In this document: positions 11,472-23,392 of the stretch, piece by piece
Numbering within the stretch: position 1 is the first letter of the stretch
How the letters are laid out: each line of letters begins with the position of its first letter
DNA from: Sisyra terminalis
Lineage: Eukaryota > Arthropoda > Insecta > Neuroptera > Sisyridae
Length of the DNA stretch: 64,000 nucleotides
Direction of reading: 5' to 3'
NCBI GenBank assembly: GCA_958496175.1
Contig: OY292274.1
Location: 60,336,630-60,400,629, forward strand
Notes under the pieces: model-generated
Seen by the model: only the letters and a program-made list of their open reading frames with translations
What the model was told of the DNA's origin: nothing
Database searches by the model: none
Program-made: the position numbers and the translations under genes

Positions 11472-13030
11472 TGTATAGATGACAAAATACGTCATTTATT
11501 CCCTTAAAACTTTCGTTTTTAATATAATTTTCTCATCAATTTTATTTCTTAAACAAAGCCCTATGTTTAACTGTTCACTATACGGAAATTTTGTGTCGTT
11601 CGACAATATGTAGGAGTCAAATTTTTATTTTCAATTTAAAGGTCTTTTATTGAAACATTTTTTAAGGTTTCATTCTGGTTTAAGTTAAAAGAAACCTTAC
11701 AAATATAAATGTGATTTCTTGCCAATATGAAATCACTATAGTGATGGTGTATGGTTATAACTTTCCTTGAACAATTTTATCGTCAATGTTGTTCTTAATG
11801 CAGTATGCAAAGAAACTTATTTTGTTCTAAAAATATGTACTTTTTTTAAAAAAAAAAGCTCAACTAATAAATCTAGCTAAAGAAGTTTTATCAGCGGCTT
11901 TAGCTTCGTTTTTGTTTGAATATAAAAGTTAAAGCTCTTGTTTTATAACAGCAAAAGTTTAAATTCACCATTTACCATCATTTGATAAGTAGGTATCATA
12001 AGTGATGTAGGTTACACTAATCTTTCATCCAATTCGAAATTAATATGAAAATATTTTATACAAAAATGTATTTTAAACTTTAAAGTATGCATCTTTTTGT
12101 ATGAAAAACATTCTTTTGTATTCAAACAAAGTTGCAATTATAAAAGTGTAATTTTTATTTGGAAAAATACTCTACACTAACATCCATCACATAAACCGCA
12201 GTATAATATGATTTCAATGAAAAAATTCATTTTTATACCACAAAATAAATTACCCATGTGTATACACATACTTTGCTGTTTTCATTTAATTTATAATAAT
12301 TTTCAGGCTCTTCTAAAAATAGGTTTGAAAAAATATCACATTCTGATTTAGAAAAAACAGCAAAATAGAATAAAATAAAAAAATTGCTGATATTGTAGAC
12401 ATACAGAAAATACCGCACTGTTAAATTATATTGGTATCAAATGCGATCGTGTGCTGATGCCGCAGTCGTGCAAAGTGGAAATATATGCTGCAGAAATAAA
12501 TAAAAATATTTGAATAATAATTCTTAGTTAAATAAACTGTAAATATCCCGGAATTGGGTTTAAAAATATTTTTTATTAAATTCCATATAATTAGATTTAA
12601 TGTAAATTGAAAAACTAATGAAATGTTGGAATGAAGATAAATAAAGGAGGAAATTCTGAAACAAATACTGATCTCAAAAAAATTTACAGCTTGAAAGAAA
12701 GCTTTTTGGATTAGATAGATGTATGATTTTACATATAAGCATTAAATGTATTTTTTTAGGGGAAAGAATATATTCTATATATTCTGGGAAGGATAATTTT
12801 GTAAGGATTCAAAAAAGTATGGGAAAATGAGAAGGATTTTTCTTTTACACAGATTCTTATCAGATAAAATAAATTTTGAAAATTTCTAATATCTTTCGTA
12901 ACTAATTTCAAAAAAATGGATTAAAAAAACATGTTTTATTGTAGTTTTTTGAGAATTAAAATCTTTTTTGTAAACTTATATCAAATTTATTGTTAAAGGT
13001 TGGGAATTGAGATTATAATTTGGAAATTTA
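11472..13030. other. No recognised feature
   Basis: AT-rich, with no gene. The minus-strand ORF at 12233-12418 is low-complexity and lacks any family signature. Confidence 0.5.
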
Positions 13031-13039
13031 TTCAGTTAA

Positions 13040-13380
13040 ATATAAGTTTATTTAGTAATTTTTATAGGGTTTTTTGGACAAAAATATATTAATTTTTTTT
13101 CTCAATGACTTTTATTTGAGTTTTGTACAACATTTCATCGCCTTTCGGGACTTATTCAACTATTCTATCATAGATCATTACGATTGAGTACTGGATAAAA
13201 AAGCCTTAAAAAGCGACGAAACGTCCTATAAAAATCAAATAAAAATGATTAAGAAAAGAATTTGACTAAATTTGTAGTCCAAAAAAAACCCTATGAAAAT
13301 AACTTAAATATTTTGGAAAAGTGGACCAAATTTAGTATGAAGAAGTTTTAATATTTTTTTTTCTCATCAATATTGATAGG
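13040..13380. mobile_element. Inverted-pair element, possibly Penelope-derived
   Basis: Two diverging half-copies. The minus-strand half reads GTCCCGAAAGGCGATGAAAT followed by caaaactcaaataaaagtca. The plus-strand half reads gcgacgaaacgtcctataaa followed by atcaaataaaaatgattaag. Outer parts pair as well (agggttttttggac ... gtccaaaaaaaaccct). Stem plus (C)GAAAC followed by cgtc resembles the 3' half of hammerhead-like motifs, but the CTGANGA half is not intact (ctggataaaa). A copy of the plus half lies at 15056-15235. Confidence 0.45.
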
Positions 13381-14276
13381 GTAGAGTGGGGCAATATAGA
13401 TAGGGTATAAAGGTCCACCATGAGTATCTAAAATACTAGTGGCATATTGCTCTATTTAACTATAATGGTTGGGATGAGGAAATGTAAGAACCATTTCGAG
13501 GTCACCCTGGCAGTAAAGCTACATCACAGATAGGAGATTTACGACGGTACCTCGATATTTTTACGAAAGTAAAATTTTTAATTATTATTCTTTTCGGTTT
13601 CCAGCAGTAATATTGCTTTGACTAGACTAAAACATAATTTAATAGTACATAAGATTTAGTGGTATTTCAGAATTTATTATTAGCTTTTAGCTAATTTAAA
13701 CAGTTAACTAGTTATAGGTAACCTAGTAAAAACACTTGAACGTAACTGGGGTAAAAAGATCCACGTGGACCTTTTCCTTACCCAGCCACGTGAAGGTTGG
13801 ATTAAACGCAATCTTCGCAAGGAATGGACCCAGGAAAACTGTATTTCTAACCGAGGGTTCCTTTACTTCGTTTGCTATAATTGGGATTCAGGAAACGATG
13901 ACTTTGATTAAGTTAAGATAAAGGTATAAAAAATATTACTTATGTCACAATTAATGTCAATACTATTATAAAGAGAGAAGAGTTTTATGTTATGTTTAAA
14001 ATGACTGTAATATAATTTTCCAAATGAAAATCCAGAAATATTTCATTGATTCAAATACTGTTATTAATTCATAACACCTATCAGATACTTAAAATAAATA
14101 CAGGATATTTTTGCCTCTTAGCCGTCCCTTTTTGCCCCTACTAAGAGGGAAAAAAAGACAGACGACAAGGTCTAGAAAAAAATGTAAAATTCCAAACTTC
14201 TATATGGATGATTCCATTGGAAATTAAATTAAACATGGCCAGATATTTGTTTGTTTGGTTAGCATTATTCGTTTCT
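13381..14276. other. No recognised feature
   Basis: Intronic filler. The ORF at 13736-13921 has no family features. A stretch at 14100-14165 repeats gaggg/aaaagac motifs without structure. Confidence 0.45.
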
Positions 14277-15010
14277 AATTAATAGGAACCTACTGGGCAC
14301 TTGGACTGAAAAATGGAAAATCACTATCAATAAGTCCAAATCAGTCCAAGTGACCTTCACTCTCAGAAAAGGAACGGGCCCCCCGGTCAATCTGGACTCA
14401 GCTGAGATCCCATCGCCCGACACCGTCAAATACCTTGGTGTACATCTGGACAGGAGGCTGACCTGGAAACCTCACATCATCGAAAAACGAAAATATATTA
14501 ACAAGAGGTTCAAACAGTTATACTGGCTGTTAGGTAGGGGCTCTAAACTTCCCCTTGAGGATAAACTACTTATATACAAAGCAGTAATAGTGCCAATCTG
14601 GTCGTACGGTATTGAGCTGTGGGGCTCTGCCAGCAAGTCAAGCATTAAATTAATCGAGGCCACCCAATCAAAGATCCTGAGACAGTTGGCAGATGCTCCA
14701 TGGTATGTCACAAATGAGACTCTCCGAAGAGACTTACACATCTCATCAGTCACCGACTCCATTACCGTACGTACCACCAATCATTTTGGAAAGTTGAGCC
14801 AACACTCAAATCCCCTGATTCCGCCACTTTTGGAGCACCAAAATAAAAGACGGCTAAAAAGAAAAGTGCCTAGTGATCAAGTAGAGGCTTAGGGAGATTC
14901 CTCCACTGGGAGTGATCTCCATCACGTCAGCTCCGGTCATCAAATCGGATTATAGGACCTAGATCCTGATGGCCGATTTATATATATTTATAAAAAAAAA
15001 AATTAATAGG
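14277..15010 (+). mobile_element. 5'-truncated Jockey-like non-LTR retrotransposon with target duplication
   Basis: The insert at 14287-15000 is flanked by perfect 10-bp direct repeats AATTAATAGG (14277-14286 and 15001-15010). It ends in a poly(A) run preceded by a short 3' untranslated region. Only the last part of ORF2 is present. This is the classic outcome of target-primed reverse transcription with 5' truncation. Confidence 0.88.
14287..14892 (+). pseudogene. Non-LTR reverse transcriptase, C-terminal fragment (Jockey clade)
   Basis: About 201 codons, open from the truncation point (NLLGTWTEKWKITINKSKS) through the in-frame Met at 14350 to TAG at 14890-14892. It contains the conserved region after the RT core: VKYLGVHLDRRLTWKPHI, LLIYKAVIVPIWSYGIELWG, then ILRQLADAPWYVTNETLRRD. 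These match the thumb and C-terminal domain of Jockey-like ORF2 proteins. The catalytic (F/Y)ADD box and the endonuclease are absent because of the 5' truncation. With no stops or frameshifts, the insertion is probably young. It cannot be mobile by itself. Confidence 0.88.
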
Positions 15011-15055
15011 GTTGGTTTTCACAATACCATATAATACGGAATAGTAAAATTGGAA

Positions 15056-15235
15056 CTTTAAACCTCACCTTACCCTACTGGATAAAAAACTCCCAAAAGG
15101 CGATGAAATGTCATACAAAAATCAAATAAAAATCATTAAGAAAAATTTTGATTTTTTTTTTTGGTACAATTTGGAAAAGTGGACCAACCTTAATATGAGG
15201 AAGTTTTAATATTTTATCTCATCAATATGGATCCT
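15056..15235 (+). mobile_element. Fragment related to the 13.04-13.38 kb inverted-pair element
   Basis: Repeats 13190-13380: actggataaaaaa, aaggcgatgaaatgtcatac, aaatcaaataaaaatcatta, then gaagttttaatattttatct. A single orientation only. Confidence 0.5.
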
Positions 15236-15883
15236 TTTGTTCAATCTCCCTACACATTAATCTATCTTATTTTGAGATTTGTTTACATTTATATATTTTT
15301 TATTATTATTAAATTGAAACAAATCCAAAAGAATTTTTCATAAAATAGTTATTTTTGTAAACCATTTATGCTTATAACCATCAATATTTTTTAAAAAAAA
15401 ATACGCTTAACTAGGAAAGCTTTTTTATATTTCTTTTATGCAACAACTGCAGAAAATTTCCGCACTACGCCAATAAATGGAGCTTTAATACCAATATTTG
15501 TCTTCTTCCTCCATTTTATTTGCTCACCTCAACAAAATTGAGCTTGTGGTTCCTTTAAATGTAAACAATATTTTCAACATTCTGCTTTTTTTTTTGGTTA
15601 TTCCGAATGAAATTCTCTATCCGTGCAATCGTAAAAAACGAAAATAATTCCATCGAAATTTGATTCGTAGATTTAAATAAAATCCCACAATATAAAAGAT
15701 ATCCAAATATTAAAATTGGCACAATGTTTTCACAGAATATTTTTGATTGTTCTTTGAAATTGTAAATCGTTAGATAATATTTGGAATAAACGTTTTTACA
15801 TTTGATAAATTGGGTGTTAAATCGTTTGTTTTTTTCTGAGTTCATTAGAAATGTATTTTAAAATTATTCTTGTTATTTTTTTT
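15236..15883. other. No recognised feature
   Basis: AT-rich. The minus-strand 96-residue ORF at 15555-15845 shows no domain and its composition is ordinary for random AT-rich sequence. Confidence 0.45.
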
Positions 15884-16137
15884 TTCAAATCAATTGCACA
15901 ATTAGCATAGGGTTGCAATAAGTGCATTCAAGCCATAGACAAAACATCACGTGTATGCACTAGTCCCAGTAGATTAGTGCGGTATAAGTACAAAATAGAT
16001 TTTTAACAATCAATAGCAACAATAACAATAATAGTAATTCTTATAGCAATAACAACAATCATAAAACCAATCAACAGTAGCAATAAGAATAATAATAATA
16101 GTCTATAATAACAATGCTAATAATAATGTGAAACATT
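15884..16137. repeat. Dispersed repeat (CAA/AAT-rich), copy 1
   Basis: Shares about 230 bp with 19364-19582: tttcaaat-aattgcacaat, gcatagggttgcaa, actagtccc, then gatttttaacaatcaatagc and CAA/AAT-rich simple sequence ending in gcgaaacatt-like. Nature unknown. Confidence 0.7.
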
Positions 16138-16934
16138 AAATTGTTGTTATTATTTAAATTGAAAAAATTGGATCGAGAAATGAATTTTCACAATAAGTCG
16201 CTAATGGAGTCAAAATAAACTAACAAAACATCCAATTTACTAAATATAAATTCATACCAAATATTATACAATTTTCTCACAATAATTCATCAACATGCAA
16301 ACGAAAATTAAAATTTATTTTTTAATAGTATTTTATTAATGTTTCGCACTAAAATTATGATTTATTCCACTTGTACTATTAATCTGAATGTATAAATAGA
16401 TATGTTTTAATTATATTAATGTAATTAATCGTTAAAAAGCAATTTTATTTCATTGAAACCATATAGCAGTGTATATATGTATGTCCTATATACTATACAG
16501 TACCTATTGCGAGCTTTTAACGTAAACTTTGGTAATATGTAACAAATTAGTTATGGTTTCCGAACATCGATGCAATATTTTGCTAATAACTTCCTATTGG
16601 TTTTATGCAACTTTAAAACAGCACCAAACCGCACACATTTTATTTTTGTTACAAAACCCATTCGACTGGCATTTAACTCGTTTCAACTGGCAAAATTTAA
16701 AAACTTTTTTGTTAAATGAATGGAAATATTTAGATAGCACTTTTTAATATTTGATGCTAAAACAGTGTTAATAGTTATTAATGATTTTTTTCGTAGTAAT
16801 AAAATCTCCAATTAATTTAATGCCAAATTGTTAGTATAATTGAATTCGGGATATTGAACTTAGCTCCTGACTTTTTCCGTGGTTCAATGAAATTCTTGGA
16901 CATATAGATAGAGATAGACTTATGGAAAATACAG
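16138..16934. other. No recognised feature
   Basis: AT-rich sequence. The ORF at 16529-16747 lacks any recognisable domain or splice-bounded structure. Confidence 0.45.
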
Positions 16935-17767
16935 TAGGTGATTCAAAAAAAATAAAACAAAATATTTTTTCTTGCAAACAGGCTGAAAAGTTTTGTTTTG
17001 ACGTAAAAAGACACCAGTTAAAATTTCAGCTCTTAATATTAATATTAAAGTTGTCCTCATCGCATTTTTTTATTTCCCATAAGAATAACATGGGAAAAGT
17101 TATTTTTACTTCTACTGTTTTTTACACCGTTCAAACGACTATTTAAATAATAAATCTCTTCTATGATCTTTATAGAGAATTAAACTCTCTACAAAAAAGG
17201 ACAGATAACATTTTTTGATTAGTCCACGTATTCAAAAATTATTCAAGATCAAAGTTCAATTCCTTAAAAATTTGATCGAATTTTGTATATTATATCAAAA
17301 CTGTTGGTTTCAGTGTTAAAATAGGGATAAAATTTTTATCAAACATGAATTTGATTTGTGAAAGATGTCAACAAATTATTTTTTTAATTAAATTTTATAT
17401 CCTATTAAAGCTTTATTTTGCCAAATTTGATTTAAAAAATAATTACCATCAAACTACTATATTGAATTTAATATCAGAAATCTTCTCGATTTTAGTTTTT
17501 CCTCGAATGCTCGTAGAGCGTTTAATTCTCTATAAAGATCATAGACGAGATTTATTATTTAAATAATCGTCTGAACGGTATAAAAATCAGAAGAAGTAAA
17601 AATAATTTTTCCCATGTTATTCTTATGGGAAATAAAAAAATGCGATGAGAACAACCTTAATATTAATATTAAGAACTGAAATTTTAACTGGTGTCCTTTT
17701 ACGTCAAAACAAAACTTTTCTGCCTGTTTGCAAGGAAAAATAAAAATAAAAATTTTTAATCACCCTA
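16935..17767. mobile_element. Foldback (palindromic) element, family E
   Basis: 833 bp. TAGGTGATT at the left and AATCACCCTA at the right match the tips of family A, but the arms are different. The arms include ttcttgcaaacaggctgaaa, agctcttaatattaatatta, tttcccataagaataacatg and gagaattaaactctctacaa, each with its inverse on the other side. Flanking TA suggests a TA target. The ORFs at 16922, 17345 and 17802 are by-products of AT-rich sequence. Confidence 0.82.
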
Positions 17768-18421
17768 ATATACAGACTTAATAAATGATTCATTCGGTAT
17801 AATGTTACAGTTTGAAACTAATTCCCAAATTATCTTCACAACATTATCAAATGAAAATCGAGTAATTCTAAAGCTATTGTTGCAATTTTTTGACAATATT
17901 CATTATATTATTACACTAATTGTAATAATATTCTCAGTTCATTATATTATTTCCAATTTCATATTTATTTATAATTTTTTTCCCAAGAAAACCCAATTAA
18001 ATATTTTCAATCCAACATAAAGCATTTTCAAATCTAATCCATTAATTATAATTCATGTATCGATAGGCCTCGAATGACGTCAGAGCAAGAAGCGTTCCAT
18101 ATCTGCGTTTACGTTTGAATATATGCATAAGCATTAAAGCTGGGAGGTGTGGTTTTGTTAAATTTTCAAAATTTCAACAATCAAAACAATTGAAAATCAT
18201 TAAATCTCGCAATTTCATTGGCTAATAGCCTTATGCATTGAAGAGAGCCTCATCACTTACTTCACTGAACATATATTATGCATATTGATAGTTCAGGTTA
18301 AAGTAGTTCTTGATTGAAATATTTTTAAAAAAATGTTTTATGACTTTATTAAAGCTTTATAGTTCTCAATTCTTTATGATAAAGGAATAATCAACCCCAA
18401 GATTTTTTTTGATTTTTTTTA
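17768..18421. other. No recognised feature
   Basis: AT-rich, with a slightly GC-richer patch at 18060-18160 containing tgacgtcagagc. No gene can be supported. Confidence 0.45.
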
Positions 18422-18735
18422 TCTATCTATTATTATAAAGAGGAAAGATTTGATTGTTTGTTTGCTTTGAATAGTCTCCGAAACTACTTGCCCGTTTTGA
18501 AAAATTCTTTCACTGTTGAGAAGCTACACTATTTCCGGTGAACATAGGCTATATTAAAAAAAGTTAGGGATCCATACTAAAACTCCAATAATGTAACCCA
18601 AGGTCTGAAAAAATTACCAAAAAACATTCTTTTATCGCGCGCGCTGCGAAAACTATTGGTTATAGAACAAAATTATGTAGTACGATTTTGCAGAACATAT
18701 CCTTATCTACAAAAAATAGAACGACATCATATTTC
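18422..18735 (+). mobile_element. Helentron-like non-autonomous element, fragment
   Basis: Starts TCTATCTATTATTATAAAG, followed by gtttgtttgctttgaatagt, ctccgaaactact and aggctatatt. I recognise this order from insect Helitron/Helentron-derived (HINE) repeats. No 3' terminus could be placed. Assignment is from memory of the sequence style, not a search. Confidence 0.5.
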
Positions 18736-19009
18736 TAACTATTATAGTTAAGTCACAATAAGTGTTTTTTTTCATTTTAAAAAACATATAAATGCCACCA
18801 TTATAAAAGCTCTTTTATTTATACTTTGGGATTAATCCTTATCAAAATAAATGACTTCATATTTAAGTTTGCTTCAATAACATTATATAACTTTTTGAGT
18901 TATTCAATTTGAACAATCCATTCGAAAGATATCACAAGTTTAAAAATATAAGTTATTTGAAAAATGTCGCATGGTCACCCCATTTTACTTATAATTAGAA
19001 CCAACTTTA

Positions 19010-19363
19010 TTGAACTTGGTGATATTTTTATTTATGTATAGATGCTGATTGATTTACAGATTATTTGGTCTACTGTAAGTATACCTACAGTAGCTATACG
19101 CAATAGACATACTCTTTTTAGACATTTATAAATATTTTTTGTTAATTAATTGATCTTTATAAACAACTATTTTATTCTAAGTAACAGTTTATTAAATGTG
19201 TCTTCTCAAAGTTGACAAAATAGTGTTTTTAAGTATGATTATGTTTTTCGTAAAAGAAATAAGAAAAATAAAAATTTTCATATACCACTACAAATGGCAA
19301 ATTTGAAAAGAAAACATAATCTACACCTACGTTACGCAGACGAAGTTGCGGGGATTAGCTAGT
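19010..19363 (+). mobile_element. Helitron-like element, 3' part
   Basis: Matches 48340-48684 and 150-391: tatttatgtatagatg, actctttttagaca, aataaactgtt (inverse), then ttacgcagacgaagttgcg and gattagCTAGT at 19359-19363. Immediately after CTAGT the 15.88-kb-type dispersed repeat begins. That suggests insertion into or beside that repeat, before a T as Helitrons prefer. Confidence 0.6.
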
Positions 19364-19582
19364 TTTCAAATAAATTGCACAATCTGCATAGGGATTCAAT
19401 CCCTAGACAATCACATAGCACTAGTCCCCGTAAATCAGTGAAAGATTTTTAACAATCAATAGCAACAATAACAATAATAGCAATTCTTATAACATTAAAA
19501 ACAATCAACAGTAGCAATAAAAATAATAATAACAATAGTCTATAATAACAATATCAATGATAATAATAATGCGAAACATTAA
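19364..19582. repeat. Dispersed repeat (CAA/AAT-rich), copy 2
   Basis: Second copy of the 15884-16137 repeat, truncated at its left by the Helitron-like 3' end. Confidence 0.7.
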
Positions 19583-20639
19583 TATATAAATAATATATAA
19601 AAATGAAGTTTTATAATAAGAAATAATAATTTGGCAATAAATAGTTAAAAGGAATATTTGCTTAGTTTCACAATCTATCAGGCAAATCTATTACAACCTC
19701 TAGATGAAATTAAAATATTAAATCTTTCGGTTTGAACAATACTAAGAAAGATTTTTTTTTATCCCAATTAATTGGGTTAAAAATCTTAAACTTCCTCTAT
19801 CTTAGTGTTAAATTAATACCGATTTACATCAGAAGTATCATTAAAATATCTTTCCACGGCCGAGCACTAGACCTTTCCTTTATATATTTACGTGCTTTAA
19901 AATATTTCCTACTTAAAGCCCAAGTTACTTTTCTTTGGAAAAAAAAAATTATTCCCAATAAATTTCTTCTTCTATTACTTAAGTAAACGACTTCTCTTAC
20001 CTGAACAAATACTTTTCCTTCGTTTATTTAAAATTTGCATTGTCTCCCCTTCTTATACAATCAATCTTAAAAAGTGACTTTTTTTAACTTTATTATTATA
20101 ATAGCTATTGAAATATAAAAAAAAAGGATTTTCACCAAAGTTGTATACAGTTACAGTTGGTTGGCACCTAAATTTCATATCGTCGGAACTTAACGGAACC
20201 GGAAATGAATAGTATGAGTCAGCTTTCAAGCCCGAAATTATTCAATTCACGTAATATTCCGGAATGTGCATCATTCGAAAGAGCACTTGCGCTTTATTTT
20301 GCGCGTAATTGAAAACCCTAAACTATTGCCAAATTTCAGCGAAACAATTTCAATAAATCAGTAGATATAACACTAAAGTATAGGCTTTGTATCATGCCGA
20401 TTTTTCGTTGTTTGATAGCAGTAGGAAACGAGCAATTTATTATTCCTTTTGGTAAGTTTTTCGTCGAGTTTGCTCTATAAATGTTCAAATGATAAATGTT
20501 TAACTAAACAGGGTCGCACATTTATTGTTGGGAATTGTATTTTATCAATTTATTTGAAATAAATGAGAAAAGAAAGAACAATTACGGGAACATCTAAAGC
20601 TTTTAAGTTTAAGGTGACGAATATTTTATATGTGATGCT
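19583..20639. other. No recognised feature
   Basis: Contains one GC-richer patch (20150-20340, cggaacttaacggaaccgga) without ORF or repeat partner in the window. The rest is AT-rich filler, including the ORF at 19732-19986. Confidence 0.45.
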
Positions 20640-21650
20640 TAGACTGCTTCAAAAAAAATGATGCATTTTTCTTTTCTTAATTATATCGAAAATATTGTTG
20701 GAAATGACAAAAAAAAATCCTGTGAAAGTTTAAGCTCTTAATATTAATATTAAGAGGTGCCGCATCGCAAATTTCGATTTTCCATTTAAATAACATGGGA
20801 ACAATATTCTCTTGAACTTTGGAATTTTATAGCTCACGTTGGTGACAATATTTCGCAATGACCAAAGTATATTCTTGTAGAAAATTAAACGATCTACAAA
20901 AAAAGGTGTTTGTACAAGTTTTTGATATATTTATTTCTTCAAAAGTTATTCAAGATCAAAGTTGAACTAAAAAGAAACTTTAATATTTTTTCAATTTTTT
21001 GACGCAACCATCAATTTTATGAGAAAATTTTACAGGACATTTTTTGTAGAGCACTTTTTTTTCAAAAACTTATCTCTGTAAAAGTTTTTGATATTTTACA
21101 CAGGTCCTAACTTATTTGCATTAAACTGAAAATTCCCTGAATATTTTTAACATAAAAAATATTTTTTTTATTTTCATTTAACAACTTAGGACCTGTGAAA
21201 AATATCAAAAACTTTTAAAGAGATAAGTCATTGAAAAAAAGTGCTTTACAAAAAATGTCTTATAAAATTTTCTCATGAAATTGATGGTTGCGTCAAAAAA
21301 TTGAAAAAATATTAAAATTTCTCTTTAGTTCAACTTTGACCTCGTATAAATTTTGAAGGAATAAATATATCAAAAACTTGTACAAAGACCTTTTTTGTAG
21401 ATCATTCAATATTCTACAAGAATATACCTTAGTCATTCCGAAATATTGACATCAACGTGAGCTATAAAATTCCTAAGTGCAAGAGAATATTGTTCCCATG
21501 TTATTTAAATGGAAAATTGAAATTTGCGATGCGGCACCTCTAAATATTAATATTAAGAGCTTTAACTTTCACAGGATTTTTTTTTGTCATTCCCAACAAT
21601 ATTTTCGATATAATTAAAAAAAAAATCATCATTTTTTTTGAATCAATCAA
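20640..21650. mobile_element. Foldback (palindromic) element, family B, copy 2
   Basis: About 1011 bp, starting TA-GACTGCTTC; the right tip has drifted (gaatcaatcaa). Arms of roughly 470 bp carry tatatcgaaaatattgttgg, aagctcttaatattaatatt, aggtgccgcatcgcaaattt, tccatttaaataacatggga, acgatctacaaaaaaaggtg and ttaggacctgtgaaaaatat, all mirrored. The centre lies near 21145. It closely matches copy 3 at 60.2 kb in sequence and length. Confidence 0.85.
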
Positions 21651-22130
21651 GTGATGAATAAATTAAAAAAAACTCGACATTTTATTTATGGATATTTTTT
21701 TTATTGAAAAATTTACGGAATTATTATGTAAAAAGATTTAGTGGTCCAAAGTTATAACTTTTGAAAATTGCATTTCATGGATAACAGTTTCACTTTAATA
21801 ATTTTCTAGCGAAAATATAAATTTTCTATTCTTAAATTAACATAATGAAACTTAAAGTAAATGCTTGTGAGGAAAGAGTTTTCAAAGGTAAAAATTTAAA
21901 TATGAATTCTTAGGGTTCTTGGATAAAGATTTGAAAAATTCATATCTTGAGAACAGATTGGGATGAAAAGATGCAATTGGTAATATTTTACTTAATTTGT
22001 ATATAGTTTACCCTTATTTTAAAGGCAAATATAAAACCGTGCCTATATTAAATCTATAACTCATGATGGAAATCAAGTACTGAATTTCGTTTTTCTGGCA
22101 AAGAAATCATGGTTTTTAACTTCATTTAAC
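21651..22130. other. No recognised feature
   Basis: AT-rich filler between two mobile elements. Confidence 0.45.
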
Positions 22131-22133
22131 ATG

Positions 22134-22390
22134 TGAACCATTTATTTTGAAAGTGAGTTAAGTACATTTCAAGAACAATCCCTATAGTGTTATCATTTTT
22201 AACCATAGGAACATAAGATACTAAGGAGGAGGAAATAATTGGCGTTTTTGTTACAACTAACATGAAATCAGTAATTTGTAAAAACTTAGCAGTTAAATAA
22301 TTAACGTACTTTGTTCTAGTTACAAGAAGAAGAATCATCATATAGACCGTCCTTGAAATGGACTTACACCACTTTCAAAATAAACGAGTC
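22134..22390. mobile_element. Small MITE with CGTTTATTTTGAAAGTG-type ends
   Basis: Left end TGAACCATTTATTTTGAAAG; the right end is the inverse of GACTCGTTTATTTTGAAAGTG. Possible 3-bp duplication ATG on both sides. Single termini of the same family recur at about 54985-55005 and 55885-55905. The 71-residue minus-strand ORF inside is not convincing. Confidence 0.6.
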
Positions 22391-22542
22391 ATGTTTGAGG
22401 TCATTCGTTTTAATTTATAATTAAAGACCAATTTTTTTGATTACTTTTTGCTGTAGCGATTTAGATGAGACATTTTCCAAACCACTTTTTCCTAATTCGT
22501 GAAAAAGTTTATGTATAATAGCCAGTATTAACGAATATCTCT

Positions 22543-23392
22543 TAAAGGGTCTAGCAGGATCCACATGGCGAGTTGGCCCCTAAATAGGAACCTATGTCTA
22601 AACTTATGTTAAAATATCGGCTTGATATACAAACACATTTTATATACTTTTCGCGACCAAATTCCTCTTTGACTTTGAGATATGGGCAAAAATGTCCCCC
22701 CGCATGGCTATTTTTCAAAGTTATATATCTCAAAAACTAATGAAGCTAGAGAAGTGAAACCAACGCAAGGCTTTAGATTATTTTACAGAGTATATCATAT
22801 ATTTTTTTGAGATTTTCAAAAAAATTATACAAAAAAAATCCAAAAAACAAATGAAATAATTTTTTTTATGTGTTCTCTGAAAATGACAATCAAGAAAAAA
22901 ATATTTTTTACGCTTCTACATGAGCACTATTGCTCATAAAAATTACGTAAAAAAAAATTGGTGCAACACCTTGAATAAAAATAAAATATGATTTACGCCT
23001 AATAGTATACCTCGGTTTAATTTTTTTTTCGAAGTGTTACACCAACTTTTTTTTCACAGAACTGCAATAAAAAACAGGCCACATATAGGAGCAAAACATA
23101 TATTATTTTCATAATTGTAAGTCTAAGGAAACATAAAAAAATATTTTTTATTAGTTTTTTTTTGTTTTTCTATATTTACTCTTAAGATGATTACTTTCAC
23201 GATCAAAATAATTGATCCCAAAGGAAAAAAAAAACATCTAGTGTTCAATTTTTATTAAAATAAGAATAAAAAAAATTATCGTCACTGCTATAATTTATTA
23301 CAACTGGAATACTATGTGTCTCTAATTAATTCTGGGTACATATTGACATATTTGGGGGCCAACTCGCCATGTGGATCCTGCTAGACCCTTTA
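22543..23392. mobile_element. TIR element, family C, complete copy
   Basis: 850 bp, with TA-AAGGGTCTAGCAGGATCC at the left and the inverse GGATCCTGCTAGACCCTT-TA at the right. The terminal repeats are about 40 bp and include atggcgagttggcccc. The interior is not palindromic. It has ttgagatatgggcaaaaatg, gtttactcttaagatgatta-like and ttattacaactggaatac blocks, shared with the broken copies at 38.0 and 39.1 kb. No transposase ORF: 22551-22733 is mostly the terminal repeat. Confidence 0.82.

Noticed and set aside
15555..15845. 96-residue minus-strand ORF
   Set aside because: No domain, no splice or promoter context; such lengths are expected by chance in this amount of AT-rich DNA.
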